A stretch of 64,000 nucleotides of DNA. Origin: Mesostigma viride. Lineage: Eukaryota > Streptophyta > Mesostigmatophyceae > Mesostigmatales > Mesostigmataceae. The position numbers and the translations under genes are program-made. Positions within the stretch are counted from its first letter, which is position 1. Each line of letters begins with the position of its first letter. Below are positions 53,399 to 64,000 of this stretch, in pieces. Under the pieces are notes generated by a model. That model was not told where the DNA came from. It made no database searches and worked only from the letters and a program-made list of their open reading frames with translations. The DNA is taken from assembly GCA_009746045.1 (NCBI GenBank), contig RPFO01000392.1, forward strand, positions 124,001 through 188,000, in the 5' to 3' direction.

Positions 53399-55135
53399 CC
53401 CGTGTTTTTTTAATTAGAACGCGATATATCGCGTTGTAAGCTTTTTTTAGAACGCGTATAGCACCTAAGGAAAATTTTTTTTCATGGTCATGTATATACT
53501 TTCCTGAAAGCCCATAAATCAAAGGATTTTTTGAGCTACTCAGACCTACAAAATGCTTATTCATTAGAGAGATACACTGGTTTGAATACAGGGGCGTCTG
53601 ACCATGACCGCGATTTCTTGACCCTAGGTCACAAGTCATGTGCTTATTCACAAATGGTTCATGAAAAAAATCTGGCTTCTTGCACGAGCTATGGGCAACA
53701 TATGCAGGCTCTGTGAAACAAAACTCAGGCCCATTGGGCCACTGGAGCTATTTTTCATTAGCATCACAATTACAACGCAGTACAACGCAGTGGGAAACAT
53801 GAGAGCCCTTGACAACATTACGCAACGACCCGAGCCCCATAAACGGGGCCATAGTGAGCTTGGAGGGTCAAAACGTTGAAAATAGGTGTTGTATAAGTTA
53901 TACTGCATCAAACATGCATCAAACATCATGACTGGATGACCTAATATGACTGAATCAGGCAGCCATAGCCAAAGCATCATCCACTCTCACAACGTGTTGA
54001 GCACATGCCTCGTGGGAATGGAGGTGCTGGATTTTCATTCCATAACGCGTGCAATACTGAAAGAAAGAGGCACGTGTAATGCAAGGCTTGGATAGGTTGA
54101 GTGATCCATGAGCTTACATGCAGGCAAAGATGACGCTGGAATGCATGCTAGCAAATGGTGGCAAGATGCTAACAACACATGATTATACACCATGATTATG
54201 GGCACCCAGCTGATCTTCTTGCACAATCAACGCAGTATAAACCATCAACATCCAATCCTCACGATATATGCACGGCTTGACGACGTATACAGCACCTAAA
54301 TACTGCACAACTGCAACCTGCTATTGCTGACATGCAAGCAACGTCGAGTAGGATGGCGGTCTTAGAGAGGCTGGGCAGAGGTCGGTAGAAATACGTGGAA
54401 AACTGGCAGAAACTAGGTAGAAACACGATATACTTACGCCTGCAAGCACTATTGAGCCGGTGGCAGAGGCCATTTCCAGGAAAATACAGCATACCGTAGC
54501 AATAGCCACGGTCACGCCTTACGCTATTTGCAGGCACCATCATGCCCGGAGCTACCCAATAAAAGTCTGCACAAATCTCGGTTTAGCCGAGAGTCCGGGC
54601 GTTCGGAATGAATAAACATGTGTTAAGAAGTCGAAACACCATGGAAATACCAAGCATGGTGCCGCAGCAGACCCGAGTCTTGACGTAATAATATGTATGC
54701 CGGTTTCCAGGGTTTCCGCATGAAAGTTGGGTGAGAAACTGGAAAAAACTACGTTTCCTTTGCCCCAGTACCTCAACAAACTCGTAGAAACCTAATTATC
54801 AACCTTTTAACGCATCATCATGGTCGTGCTACCCAACAGCCACTGAAATTCGCGCGAAAACTGGCGAGATCTACCTGCCGCCATCGCCGTCGTCTTCACC
54901 TTCGTCCCGCGAAAATGCCTGATTTCAGTGGTACATATTTGTTTGCAGCTGTCACAAAAAAAATACCAAAAATACCAGGATTTTTTCTTGAATTCTATGA
55001 GATGTTTCTGACCTATCTTGAAAGTTTCAGACCAAAAATCGCATGTTTAATAGGTTTGCCACGTGTCAGATTACAACGCGATACATCGCGTTCTAACCCT
55101 ACAACGCGATGTATCGCGTTGTAAAAAAACACGGG
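53399..55135 (+). mobile_element. TTAA-flanked TIR element, left copy (1737 bp)
   Basis: The ends are CCCGTGTTTTTTT and its complement AAAAAAACACGGG, flanked by TTAA at 53395-53398 and 55136-55139. Each end carries a subterminal palindrome of the type ACGCGATATATCGCGT; two copies lie near the right end. TTAA targets with CCC...GGG termini are typical of piggyBac-like elements. No transposase is seen; conserved small open frames (54259-54543, 54552-54779) lack known domains, so the element is presumably non-autonomous. Confidence 0.75.
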
Positions 55136-55139
55136 TTAA

Positions 55140-55477
55140 GCCGCAGCCTTCGCGTCTTTCCTCTCAGACAACTACCCTAGCCCTTCCACGGCGTTGGATC
55201 GCCGGCCATATGCGTCCGGGCATAGCTGTCTCACTAGTCATGCACTAAGCCTGCAAAAATAGTGCCATATTATCAAGGAGACAACCATATTATGTTTCTC
55301 TTCTAGCTCGCAAACAAGTGTGCACAACGTGGCTGCCCTAGCTCTATACCAGCCGATGAATTCTGCGCATGCATGAATGCACACATGCAATTTTTGAGAC
55401 AACTATTCCTGTGTCCTGGACGCGCATGCATGGTGGTACACCATGTGCGTCACGGGTGGCCGTGTGCATATTACATT
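55140..55477. other. Spacer between two inverted elements
   Basis: Sequence without recognisable genes. It contains atcaaggagacaaccat, which resembles the Penelope-like terminus. Confidence 0.35.
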
Positions 55478-55489
55478 GCTTCTCTGCAT

Positions 55490-57495
55490 TAAATTAAATA
55501 AAATTATAACATGCCTCCGTACGTTGGGAGATCATGTAGCACATATTCCATGATGGATGGGTGGGGTGGAGGATGCCGCGTAATCGAACTATTAACCCGT
55601 GTTTTTTTACAACGCGATGTATCGCGTTGTAGGGTTAGAACGCGATGTATCGCGTTGTAATCTGACACGTGGCAGGCACAGTAGATACGAGATTTTCGGT
55701 CTGAAACTCGGTGGACGGCCTCCTTACATCCCGTAGAACTCAAGAAAAAATCCTGGTATTTTTTGGATTTTTTTTGTGACAGCTGCAAACAAATATGTAC
55801 CACTGAAATAAGGCATTTTCGCGGGACGAAGGTGAAGACGACGGCGATGGCGGCAGGTAGATCTCGCCAGTTTTCGCGCGAATTTCAGTGGTTGTTGGGT
55901 GGCACGACCATGATGATGCGTTCAAAGGTTGATAATTAGGTTTCTACGAGTTTGTTGAGGTACTGGGGCAAAGGAAACGTAGATTTTTCCAGTTTCTCAC
56001 CCAACTTTCATGCGGAAACCCTGGAAACCGGCATACATATTATTACGTCAAGACTCGGGTCTGCTGCGGCACCATGCTTGGTATTTCCATGGTGTTTCGA
56101 CTTCTTAACACATGTTTATTCATTCCGAACGCCCGGACGCTCGGCTAAACCGAGATTTGTGCAGACTTTTATTGGGTAGCTCCGGGCATGATGGTGCCTG
56201 CAAATAGCGGAAGGCGTGACCGTGGCTATTGCTACGGTATGCTGTATTTTCCTGGAAATGGCCTCTGCCACCGGCTCAATAGTGCTTGCAGGCGTAAGTA
56301 TATCGTGTTTCTACCTAGTTTCTGCCAGTTTTCCACTTATTTCTACCGACCTCTGCCCAGCCTCTCTAAGACCGCCATCCTACTCGACGTTGCTTGCATG
56401 TCAGCCATAGCAGGTTGCAGTTGTGCAGTATTTAGGTGCTGTATACGTCGTCAAGCCGTGCATATATCGTGAGGATTGGATATTGATGGTTTATACTGCG
56501 TTGATTGTGCAAGAAGATCAGCTAGGTGCCCATAATCATGATGTATAATCATGTGTTGTTAGCATCTTGCCACCATTTGCTAGCATGCATTCAAGCGTCA
56601 TCTTTGCCTGCATGTAAGCTCATGGATCACTCAACCTATCCAAGCCTTGCATTACACATGCCTCTTTCTTTCAGGATTGCACACGTTATGGAATGAAAAC
56701 CCAGTGCCTCCCTTCCCACGAGGCATGTGCTCAACACGTTGTGAGAGTGGATGATGCTTTGGCTATGGCTGCCTGATTCAGTCATATAATGTCATCCAGT
56801 CATGATGTTTGATGCATGTTTGATGCTGTATAACTTATACAACTCCTATTTTCAACGTGTTGACCCTCCTAGCTCATGATATCCCCGTTTACGGGGCTCG
56901 TGTCGTTGTGTCATGTTGTGAAGGGCTCTCATTTTTCCCACTGCGTTGTACTGCGTTGTAATTGTAATGCTAATAAAAAATAGCTCCAGTGGCCCAATGG
57001 GCCTGAGTTTTGTTTCACAGAGCCTGCATATGTTGCCCATAGCTCGTGCAAGAAGCCAGATTTTTTTCATGAACCATTTGCGAATAAGCACATGACTTGT
57101 GACCTAGGGTCAACAAATCGCGGTCATGGTCAGACCCCCCTGTATTCAAACCAGTGTATCTCTCTAATGAATTAGCATTTTGTAGGTCTGAGTAGCTCAA
57201 AAAATCCTTTGATTTATGGGCTTTCAGGAAAGTATACACATGACTATGAAAAAAAAATTTCCCTAGATGTTATGACGTGTTCTATAAATAGCTTACAACG
57301 CAGTATATCGCGTTCTAAAAAAAAAAACACGGGTTAACCTAAAGTTCTCTAAGCTATCTAGTCTAGAAATTCCTAACTACTCTACTCATCAAAACGCCTC
57401 CTCTTGGGGGGAGGTGGCTTGCCCACAGGGTCGGGCGTGTGAGCCTTGGCAATCTTCTGCCACCGCGTCTTGTCCTGCATGGCAGTCCAAAGGCG
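55490..57495 (-). mobile_element. LINE A5 3' end split by a TTAA element
   Basis: A 5'-truncated minus-strand LINE A copy (own sequence 55490-55595 and 57338-57495) is flanked by GCTTCTCTGCAT at 55478-55489 and 57496-57507. It encodes the extreme C-terminal end of ORF2 (57390-57490) and has an (aattt)n-like tail. The element at 55596-57333 sits in its 3' untranslated region. Confidence 0.8.
55596..57333 (-). mobile_element. TTAA-flanked TIR element, right copy (1738 bp)
   Basis: Same family as 53399-55135 but in opposite orientation. It is flanked by TTAA at 55592-55595 and 57334-57337 within LINE A5. Removing the element and one TTAA restores a continuous LINE A 3' untranslated region (cgaactattaacctaaag). 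Small open frames (55952-56179, 56188-56472) match those of the left copy with one or two residue differences each. Confidence 0.8.
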
Positions 57496-57507
57496 GCTTC
57501 TCTGCAT

Positions 57508-58182
57508 GGGATTATGTTAATAATTTGTTCAGTGAGACAACTTCTGTGTTGCAATTTTAGGTAGGACGACATCAAGTGGCATGGAAAAAATGAACTTGCA
57601 ACATATACGCTTACTGTTGTCTTTTTGATGCGTCATGCATCCACTAAGCAAATCATAAGTTCTGGCATGCGCTGATTGTCTCATTGATAATCCCAAGAGC
57701 AAACTTTACAACTACAAGCACAACCTCAGCTAACGCTAACTAACGTGCGTATCATCGTATACAACAAGGCAGCAGCAGGAAAGAAACCAACCCAAACTTG
57801 GTTTCAGCAGCACGCTAACCATCCATTGATAAACCATATAATGGACGCTCTGCAGTCATTCCGTTCGTGCCTTGGGCACTACCATGCCAAGAATCCTCCC
57901 TCCATTAACTTGATATTTGAGAGAGACACTGGACGTGGCATCAACCTCTCACCAGGAAGACCGCTGAAAAGTGGATGGCAATTGGCAGCCAGCGGGGCAC
58001 CGGCCCCGCCACATAGGAACCCAGGTGGGCAGGTCTATCGACCTACTGGCAATTAACAGGGGGGGTGGCAGGTGGGCATGTCTATGTCCCACCTGCAGGG
58101 CAATGCGGAACGGGTGCTAGTTTCCATCCCCGGTTCGTGTGCAGAGCCAGTTGTGGGTTGTAGCCTAGCTATATACGCCAAG
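57508..58182 (-). other. 3' region of the FET-like gene
   Basis: This lies downstream of the FET-like stop codon on the minus strand. No gene is recognised. It holds a candidate TGTAA signal at 57706-57710, and tctggcatgcgctgattgtctcattg near 57661 resembles the Penelope-like terminus. Confidence 0.4.
57706..57710 (-). terminator. Candidate TGTAA polyadenylation signal
   Basis: TGTAA on the minus strand about 473 nt after the FET-like stop codon. Supported only by motif and position. Confidence 0.3.
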
Positions 58183-61100
58183 CTAATAAGGGCGGCCTCC
58201 ATAGCCTCCCCCTCCACCACTCCGACCACCTCCAAAGCCCCCACCTCCACCTCCATATCCGCCCCCCCCACCCCTGAAGCCACCTCCACGCCCGCCGCCT
58301 CTGCAAAAAAGAAACACCGCAGTTTTGAGTTGAGGAACAAACACATAAAACAAACAGAACTGTGCGACGGGCAGCTAAGGACCATACCTGGCAGGCAGCC
58401 AAGGGTGGCTAGGTATCCGCCTTCAAAAAAGCCATAGTACTTAGCGATAGCTTTCAAAGCTGTAGTGACTCTAAATGCCAGTTATCGCATAGGCAAACAG
58501 TAGGTTCCATCAGTCATTGAAGGCAACTTCATGCATCTACCAGCTCGGAACCAGCCCAGATTGGCAGCACAACCAGCAGCCTGTGAGCAAGATGCATTTC
58601 TGCCTGAAGGCTTCCCAGCCAGCACAGGGTGTGAGTGGTATGAGAAGACGGTGGACACCAGGAGGCACCTTACGCATTTCTGTTGGCGTACCACGGTGCC
58701 AACTGTCAGAATCACGGGTCCGGGGGATGCCCCAAGCCTTATGATGGGAGGGGGCAGATGCAAGCGCACACTCCCTGACTATCCCAACCTCCAGGTAGTC
58801 CGACATGTACCTTCTAGCTGGGTCCACGGACCAGAGCACGTTGGATGGGCAGACCAGCTACCACAGGGGCGGGCACACCACCAAAGCAACGACAAGGTGG
58901 TGCCCATGCACGCAGGCAAAGCGAGGCGCCACAGGGGACGATTGTGTCTGCGCCGATAGAGCCGGCAGGAAACGGGAACACGCGCGTAGAGAACCATCCA
59001 CATGGACCCTACCCTTGACCGCCAGGCTCAGCCCTCCTAGCTGCTCCCATGCAACTATTGATCATAAGAACTAAACCCTATGCCGTAGAGTCTATACGCT
59101 GCGAGCAACAACCAGCTTAAGCCCGAAAAGCTTACAAGTATTTATCCTTCAGCACCCCTATGAGTCCCTTCATGCTTGACAATGCCCCTTGCCATTATTA
59201 AGTGCGCAAGCCCTTACCCCCGCCCTGCATCCGGCCTCGGCGCGCTCTTGGCCGCCATCGTGACGGTCAGCTTGGAACCTCGCAGCTCGTGGCCTGGGGT
59301 TGGGGTTGGGGTTGGGGTTGAGGTTGGGGGTTTGGGTTTGGGTTTGGGTTTGGGTTTGGGTTTGGGTTGGGGGTTTGGGTTTGGGTTTGGGTTTGAGTTT
59401 GGGTGTCCATTTGTGGGTGTGGCCGTGGGTGTCCATTTGTGGGTGTGTGGCGGTAACGGTGGGGTGGGGTGTGGGGGATGAGGATGCAAGCGGAGGTCAG
59501 CAAACAAACACAAGTTTGGTTGTGGGTGGCAGAGGACCTGCCTTGTCGTCCAATGTGTGGATGCCAGTAGACAAAAACCTGTGACTATTGCTCATGGCCC
59601 AAGGCAGCAAAGTGTCGAATTGTAATGGAGCGCACCATCATGAAATAGATAAGCAGGCGTGAGCAAAATGCGTGAAACAGCGGCAGGTGTGTATGGGCCA
59701 GTCAGGCAGCTCACCCCACATGGCCACCCATGACCCACCCCACCATGCACCTATCGATGGCGGGGGTACGACAGAATCCCTTCGCCCTCCAACTGCAAGT
59801 ATAACATGCCATGATGTGCTCGCACCGCCAAACACGCGTGCCAGCAAAACTTATCTCATTATTTTCGTCATTATTGACCATGCCATGCCATGCAGCGCCA
59901 CCTGGCCATACATTTTGTATTCCTTCCCCTGTCGACCTTCCCGCCTATCGTTAAATATAAATTACAAAGGCCCTGAATCTGCTGCTCCTCTTCCCCCTCC
60001 CCCCCCTATCTTTCCACTTCCCTTCAATCCTCCTCCCCTATCGTCCCCCTCCCCCCCCCCAATCCTCTTCAGCCTACCCTTCTCCGTCCCATCTCTCACC
60101 ATTGAAGAACCCTCCCGCCGTGTGAGCCGCCTGCGGGTCCTCATACGTGAGCGTGGCGTCTCCCTTTGGCGTGCCGTCGTCGTTGGTGTACAGCTTGATG
60201 TTGTACGGCCACTGGTCCTTGTAGCCGCGCTTCTGCTTGATGCGCGCCACCTGGCGGGGAGGAGGGGGGAGGTTTCAAGGGCAGATGCGGACAAGTGTGA
60301 GGAGAGAGGCAGGAGAGGGGGAGGAAAGAGGGAGAAGAGGGAGAAGAGGGGGAGGAGGGGGGGAAGGGGGCTTGGAGGGGGGAGGGAAGGGGGCTTGCCC
60401 CAAATGCATGAAACAAAGGATGAGAGCAAGGATAGGGGTGAAGGAGAGGGGCCCAAGGAGAACGGCGGCAGTGGCGGGCAAAAGGGTAGACGATGCCATG
60501 CTTTGCCTTTGGGGCCATCCGAACATGCACATCCGGACGATGTTGTGATTTGCAAAAAATATAGCAGTATCAATATGGTGTAATATGTCGCAACGTGCTG
60601 TAATATGACCACATGACTCTTCATTCTGCCGCGCTATCTTCAAAAGGAAAATGCCCTAGGGGACCAAAGGGGACCAGAGGGGGTTGGATCCTACCTTGTA
60701 ACCAAAAAGCTTCGCACTGCACAGTGGCAGGGAGCAAACATTCGCATACCGTATTGCGCACATGGCTGGGCGTTGCAAGCTGCATGCACGGCCTTCCAGT
60801 TCTCCTTCCTGCGACCATACTAGCAAAGTACGATTGCTACACTGCTAAAGTTGTACTCATACCACAGTTACGATGCCAAGTACAACAAAGCACTACAAGT
60901 TTGTCAAAGCAAAGCAAGGATATTAGCACCATCCCAGGACAGCCTGTCGCACCTCACTACCCACCAAATCCGCCCAACCAGCCAAAATCAACTTTACTTG
61001 TCTCAACTTACATGCAGATGAGAGCGCCACAAACACACTTGTACAACCCACATGATACAAATTACCCCACATACAGCATACCTACAGCCACACACACAGC

Positions 61101-62257
61101 AACTTGATGCAATAGTAGCACGCATACAAGCCCCACAGACTGCATGCAAAAGCGTCTAAAGATCCCCGCACCCAGCCCACAGTGCGCCCTGGTCAACCCC
61201 CCCCTTCCACACTCCCCACCGCCCCACCCCCTTCCAGCCTTCCCCCCACCCCCACCCACCTGCCCGATGCCCCCAAACAGCTGCTGCAACTCGTCCACCG
61301 TCACGTCCTTGGTCAGGCCCGTGATGTAGATGCGCGAGTTGTCGCACGACTCGCTGCAGTTGGCGTCGCACTGCTTGATGTCCGATGCCGGCTCATTGTA
61401 GCCACTGTCCCCACCACCACCACCACCACCACCACCACCGCCGCCACCATGACTGTCACGGCCCCTGTCCCTGTCCCTGTCCCTGTCCCGATCCCGGTCC
61501 CTGTCACGGTCCCTGTCGCGGTCAGAGAAACGGCTACGGTCGGGTCCACCTCGGTCGCCGTAGCCACCGGAACCGCGGTCATACCCGCCGCCGCCCCCGC
61601 CACCCCCCGGGCAGTCTCTCGAGATATGGCCCGGCTTTCCGCACTTGTAGCAGTCCCCACTACTCCTGCCACCGTACCCACCGCCTCCTTCTGGGCAGTC
61701 CCGGGAAATATGCCCGGGCTTCCCGCATTTGTAACAGTCTCCACCGCCACCGCCACCGCCACCGCCCTCGGGGCACTCTCGGGACATGTGCCCAGGCTTT
61801 CCGCACTTGTAGCAATCACGGCTACCACCCCCACCGCCTCCCCCCCCCCCCATCCTCCGCCACCGCCACCGCCACCGCCACCGCCTGAACCTTCGGGTCT
61901 CGGCGCATTGCACCGGTTGCACTCGTGCCTGCGAGCGAAATTCACGTTGCCGCAGCTGATGACACCAGCCGACAGTTCACAAAACAACAACGCAGTTTTG
62001 AAAATTAGGCCAGAAGAACATTTCCTATCGAAATGGAGGCTCTGTCGTCAATCTTCAGCTAAATAAGCGCTGCAGCAAGCTCGGCACTGCAGCAAGTTAA
62101 GCACTGCAGCATCTTACCCAGCACAGTTCCAATCCCCCTCCCTTCCGGAACCGCCTCCGCCTCGACCGCCCCCGCCGCCTCCGTCATATCCACCATAGCC
62201 TCCTTGGGGCGGGGGCTGCTGCTGGTAACCCCCCCCGCCATATCCATAATCTCCCAT
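58183..62257 (-). CDS. FET/TAF15-like RNA-binding protein (5 exons)
   Basis: Exons in order are 62257-62118, 61955-61260, 60250-60100, 59293-59218 and 58300-58183. All introns are GT-AG and all joins fit; the last acceptor has a ttttttgcag tract. The protein is about 393 residues. Residues 1-40 are Gly/Tyr/Gln-rich. A RanBP2 zinc finger spans 43-62 (WNCAGC...N...CNRC). Three CCHC knuckles ([14 protein letters not shown] type) start near 95, 121 and 149. An Asp-Arg repeat lies near 185-215 and an RRM spans 253-335 with RNP2 IYITGL and RNP1 KGDATLTY. A Gly/Arg tail ends in RPY, like the PY nuclear-import signal of FUS. The family acts in transcription and RNA processing in the nucleus. One base is missing from a G12 run at 61840-61851 relative to an intact frame. 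A start at 62299 (14 residues longer) is possible. Confidence 0.87.
59296..59405. repeat. TTTGGG / TTGGGG array in intron 4-side of exon 4
   Basis: The plus strand has five TTGGGG-type units followed by about a dozen TTTGGG units, with few interruptions. On the transcribed strand this reads CCCAAA and CCCCAA and forms the pyrimidine-rich tract ending in the splice acceptor of exon 4 (AG at 59295-59294). It resembles but does not equal the telomeric repeats of plants and algae. Confidence 0.8.
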
Positions 62258-62640
62258 GATGACCTCAATAGACGCTTCTGTGCATTCGCAGGAAATCACT
62301 CGTGAATTATTTCCCCTTCATGCCACTTGCACGCGCATAGCCAGAGTGTACATAGCACGCACGGCCCGCCCAAAAATGCCGCGCGCGCAGCGTTCTCCCG
62401 AGTTTTTTGCCCAGGTCCGCCCGGCAAATTTATGCCACCATGCCACTGCCGTATGGCAGTATGAATACTGTACTGAGCCGTATCCTACTGTACGGCACAG
62501 CATGGAACATTGCCTTACATTTCTGGGCCGCCCTAGGGAACTGGCTCCTCAACGGGAGACGCGCCTGTGCGCGGCCCAGTTGTTTTTTCCGTTGTCACCG
62601 ACTCACCATCGTGCCTACAGTACTGTACTGCAGACTATAG
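62258..62640. other. Upstream region of the FET-like gene
   Basis: Presumed promoter and leader of the minus-strand gene. No TATA-like box is convincing and no repeat is evident apart from tactgta phrases. Confidence 0.3.
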
Positions 62641-62660
62641 CCACTATAGATTCTCTGCTG

Positions 62661-63088
62661 CCCATGTGCGGCGTGGGACACAACAACAACAACAAGAATG
62701 CTCATCTCTCCCACCCATTTACTCTCCCACCGATTTACGACCGTCAGATGGGTGAATCTGACGGACGGACGGACAGGTACACCCGAGAACCGCACAGATG
62801 TAGCCGAAATCCGCACAGATGTAGCCGAAAAACCGCACAGATGTATCCGACAAACCACATAGACGCGACGCGAGGGATTGGGGCCGTCGGATGGTGGAGG
62901 CGTTGTCCCCAACCCGAGGGGCGACGGGTTGACAAGGGTAAAGGTGGCGCAAGCCACCGGAGGTACTGCAACAGTACTGCAGACGGTATGCCCATGTGCG
63001 GCGTGGGACACACAACAACAACAACAACAACAACAACAGACGGTAAGACGGTAGCTGACGGTACAGTAGGCAGTTGTTGTTGTTGTTG
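62661..63088. repeat. Repeat ends with (CAA)n tails
   Basis: The phrase cccatgtgcggcgtgggaca followed by (caa)n occurs at 62661-62695 and 62991-63039, with an inverted (ttg)n run at 63073-63088. Between them, a 20-bp unit (ccgcacagatgtagccgaaa) is repeated three times near 62790-62850. Related phrases lie at 12419, 16515 and 21900. This looks like the 3' end of another retroelement family whose tail is a CAA repeat. Confidence 0.5.
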
Positions 63089-64000
63089 TGACGGTATGTA
63101 GGCAGTAGAGGCAGAATGCTCCCTCGATCCCACCGATTGCGAATCCCATCTATGCCAGACCATCAGATATCGAATCGCATGGCCCGACGGTCAGGTATAC
63201 CCGTGGCAAGCAGGCGCGTTGCGGTCCGCGCTTGCCTGTTAAGGCTGATGAAACTCCTTTCAGGAGTCCGATGACACTCATGAAAGCCCACAACTTTACT
63301 GTAGCGGGCCATTTCCTCTGCGCCAACCTGCGCCAAACCTGCGCCAACAGAGAATCAGCAGCGATCAGCACTCGGCACAGCTCAGCCCTCAGCATGACCC
63401 TACTTTGCTGAACAGCGCGCACACAGGCGCACACGGCACACCTGCGCACTCCCTCCAGAGCTTCACACACATTGTTCTTGACATTACACGCGGGATGCGG
63501 ACGCACGTGGTCCACGGGACGCGTGCGCGACGCCGAATCACAACATTGTTCCATTGGCCAGGCTGGGATTCCTCGGTTGTCCCGATGGATAAAAGGATTC
63601 TTTCAGCCGTTAAAGATCCGGGAAAAGATTCACAATGTGAGAAACTCTTCAAAAGTCCTGCGTGTCAGGTGGATGCTTGTTCTGCACCACCGAACCGCTG
63701 AGTTAATAAATATTCCTACTGGTAACGACAACGACAACGCACCACCCTGCGGTGTCAGGCAACGCTACCGATAGAAGATTCTACAAGTGAGAGAAGGGCA
63801 AGGCTCCCCGTGACCCCCGAGCGACAACCCTCAGGCACGAGATATTCACAAACAGTCAAAACAGTCAACCACGACCAGCCATGGAGAAAACTCACTGAAC
63901 TGTAGCCATCTCATAATTTAGATATTTTAAATTTAATTGGGTTTTTTTTATAGGCAACATCGCTCAAATCCGACGTCTGTGGTAGGATGTGGAGCTGCAG
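63089..64000. other. No gene recognised
   Basis: Short open frames on both strands show no known domain. There is no clear repeat except short phrases. The window ends in this stretch. Confidence 0.3.

Noticed and set aside
54259-56472. Paired 94- and 75-residue frames conserved between the two TTAA elements
   Set aside because: The two copies are so similar that conservation carries no weight, and the frames lack recognisable domains; they are not reported as genes.
59176-59584. Gly-Leu/Val-rich frames over the TTTGGG array
   Set aside because: They are translations of a hexamer repeat; they could also suggest a telomere, but the array is short, internal and not a known telomeric unit.
61182-62066. 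Long plus-strand open frames opposite the FET-like gene
   Set aside because: They mirror the Gly/Arg-rich exon on the minus strand and contain no domain; the minus strand explains all splice sites and motifs.

Overview
The window looks like nuclear DNA of a eukaryote, most likely a green alga (Chlorophyta); I could not fix the genus. The reasons are GC-rich spliced exons with GT-AG introns of about 0.1 to 2 kb, candidate TGTAA polyadenylation signals downstream of both spliced genes, and a repeat load of L1-type LINEs, a Penelope-like element, a Copia-type LTR element, SINE-like copies and small TIR elements. No bacterial operon, tRNA gene, rRNA gene or CRISPR array is visible.

Host genes. 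Only three host coding units can be supported. A lone exon on the minus strand (2200-2457) encodes an FHA domain. A seven-exon plus-strand gene (26928-33472) encodes a 403-residue HAD-superfamily phosphatase resembling the NT5C-like 5'-nucleotidase group; it has a 25-nt microexon and all four HAD motifs. A five-exon minus-strand gene (62257-58183) encodes a FET/TAF15-like RNA-binding protein. It has a YGG-rich N-terminus, a RanBP2 zinc finger, three CCHC zinc knuckles, an RD-repeat tract, an RRM, an RGG tail and a C-terminal RPY. In both spliced genes I derived the exon joins by hand, and every join keeps phase.

Repeat-rich left part (0.5-26 kb). This holds a 74-bp tandem repeat, a 10-bp minisatellite, a 73-bp AT-rich satellite with a TA-flanked MITE inside it, and a 479-bp CCCA array. 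A 5.7-kb stretch bounded by 34-bp inverted ends follows. It contains a SINE-like dimer and a 5'-truncated LINE end with a restriction-like endonuclease. Next come a palindromic LINE pair, a LINE that carries only ORF1, a near full-length but frame-broken L1-like LINE (16.8-21.7 kb), and two copies of a dispersed repeat. One of those copies is empty and the other holds three insertions.

Nested stacks (35.4-57.5 kb). Target-site duplications allow insertions to be peeled off in order. In 35430-46856 the order is LINE A3, then LINE A2 inside it, then LINE A1 and a Copia element inside A2. In 48550-53094 it is LINE A4, then a Penelope-like element and LINE B inside it, then a full-length ORF1-only LINE and a 101-bp LINE B tail inside B. 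In 53399-57333 two 1.74-kb TTAA-flanked elements sit in inverted orientation, one of them inside another LINE A 3' end.

How the retroelements relate. LINE A, LINE B and the ORF1-only LINE all end in a short hairpin with a CAAC or CCAC loop, followed by a 4- or 5-nt AT-rich repeat tail. LINE A and the ORF1-only family share about 45 nt at the 3' end, with a compensated base-pair change in the hairpin. This suggests that the ORF1-only family is copied by the LINE A reverse transcriptase.
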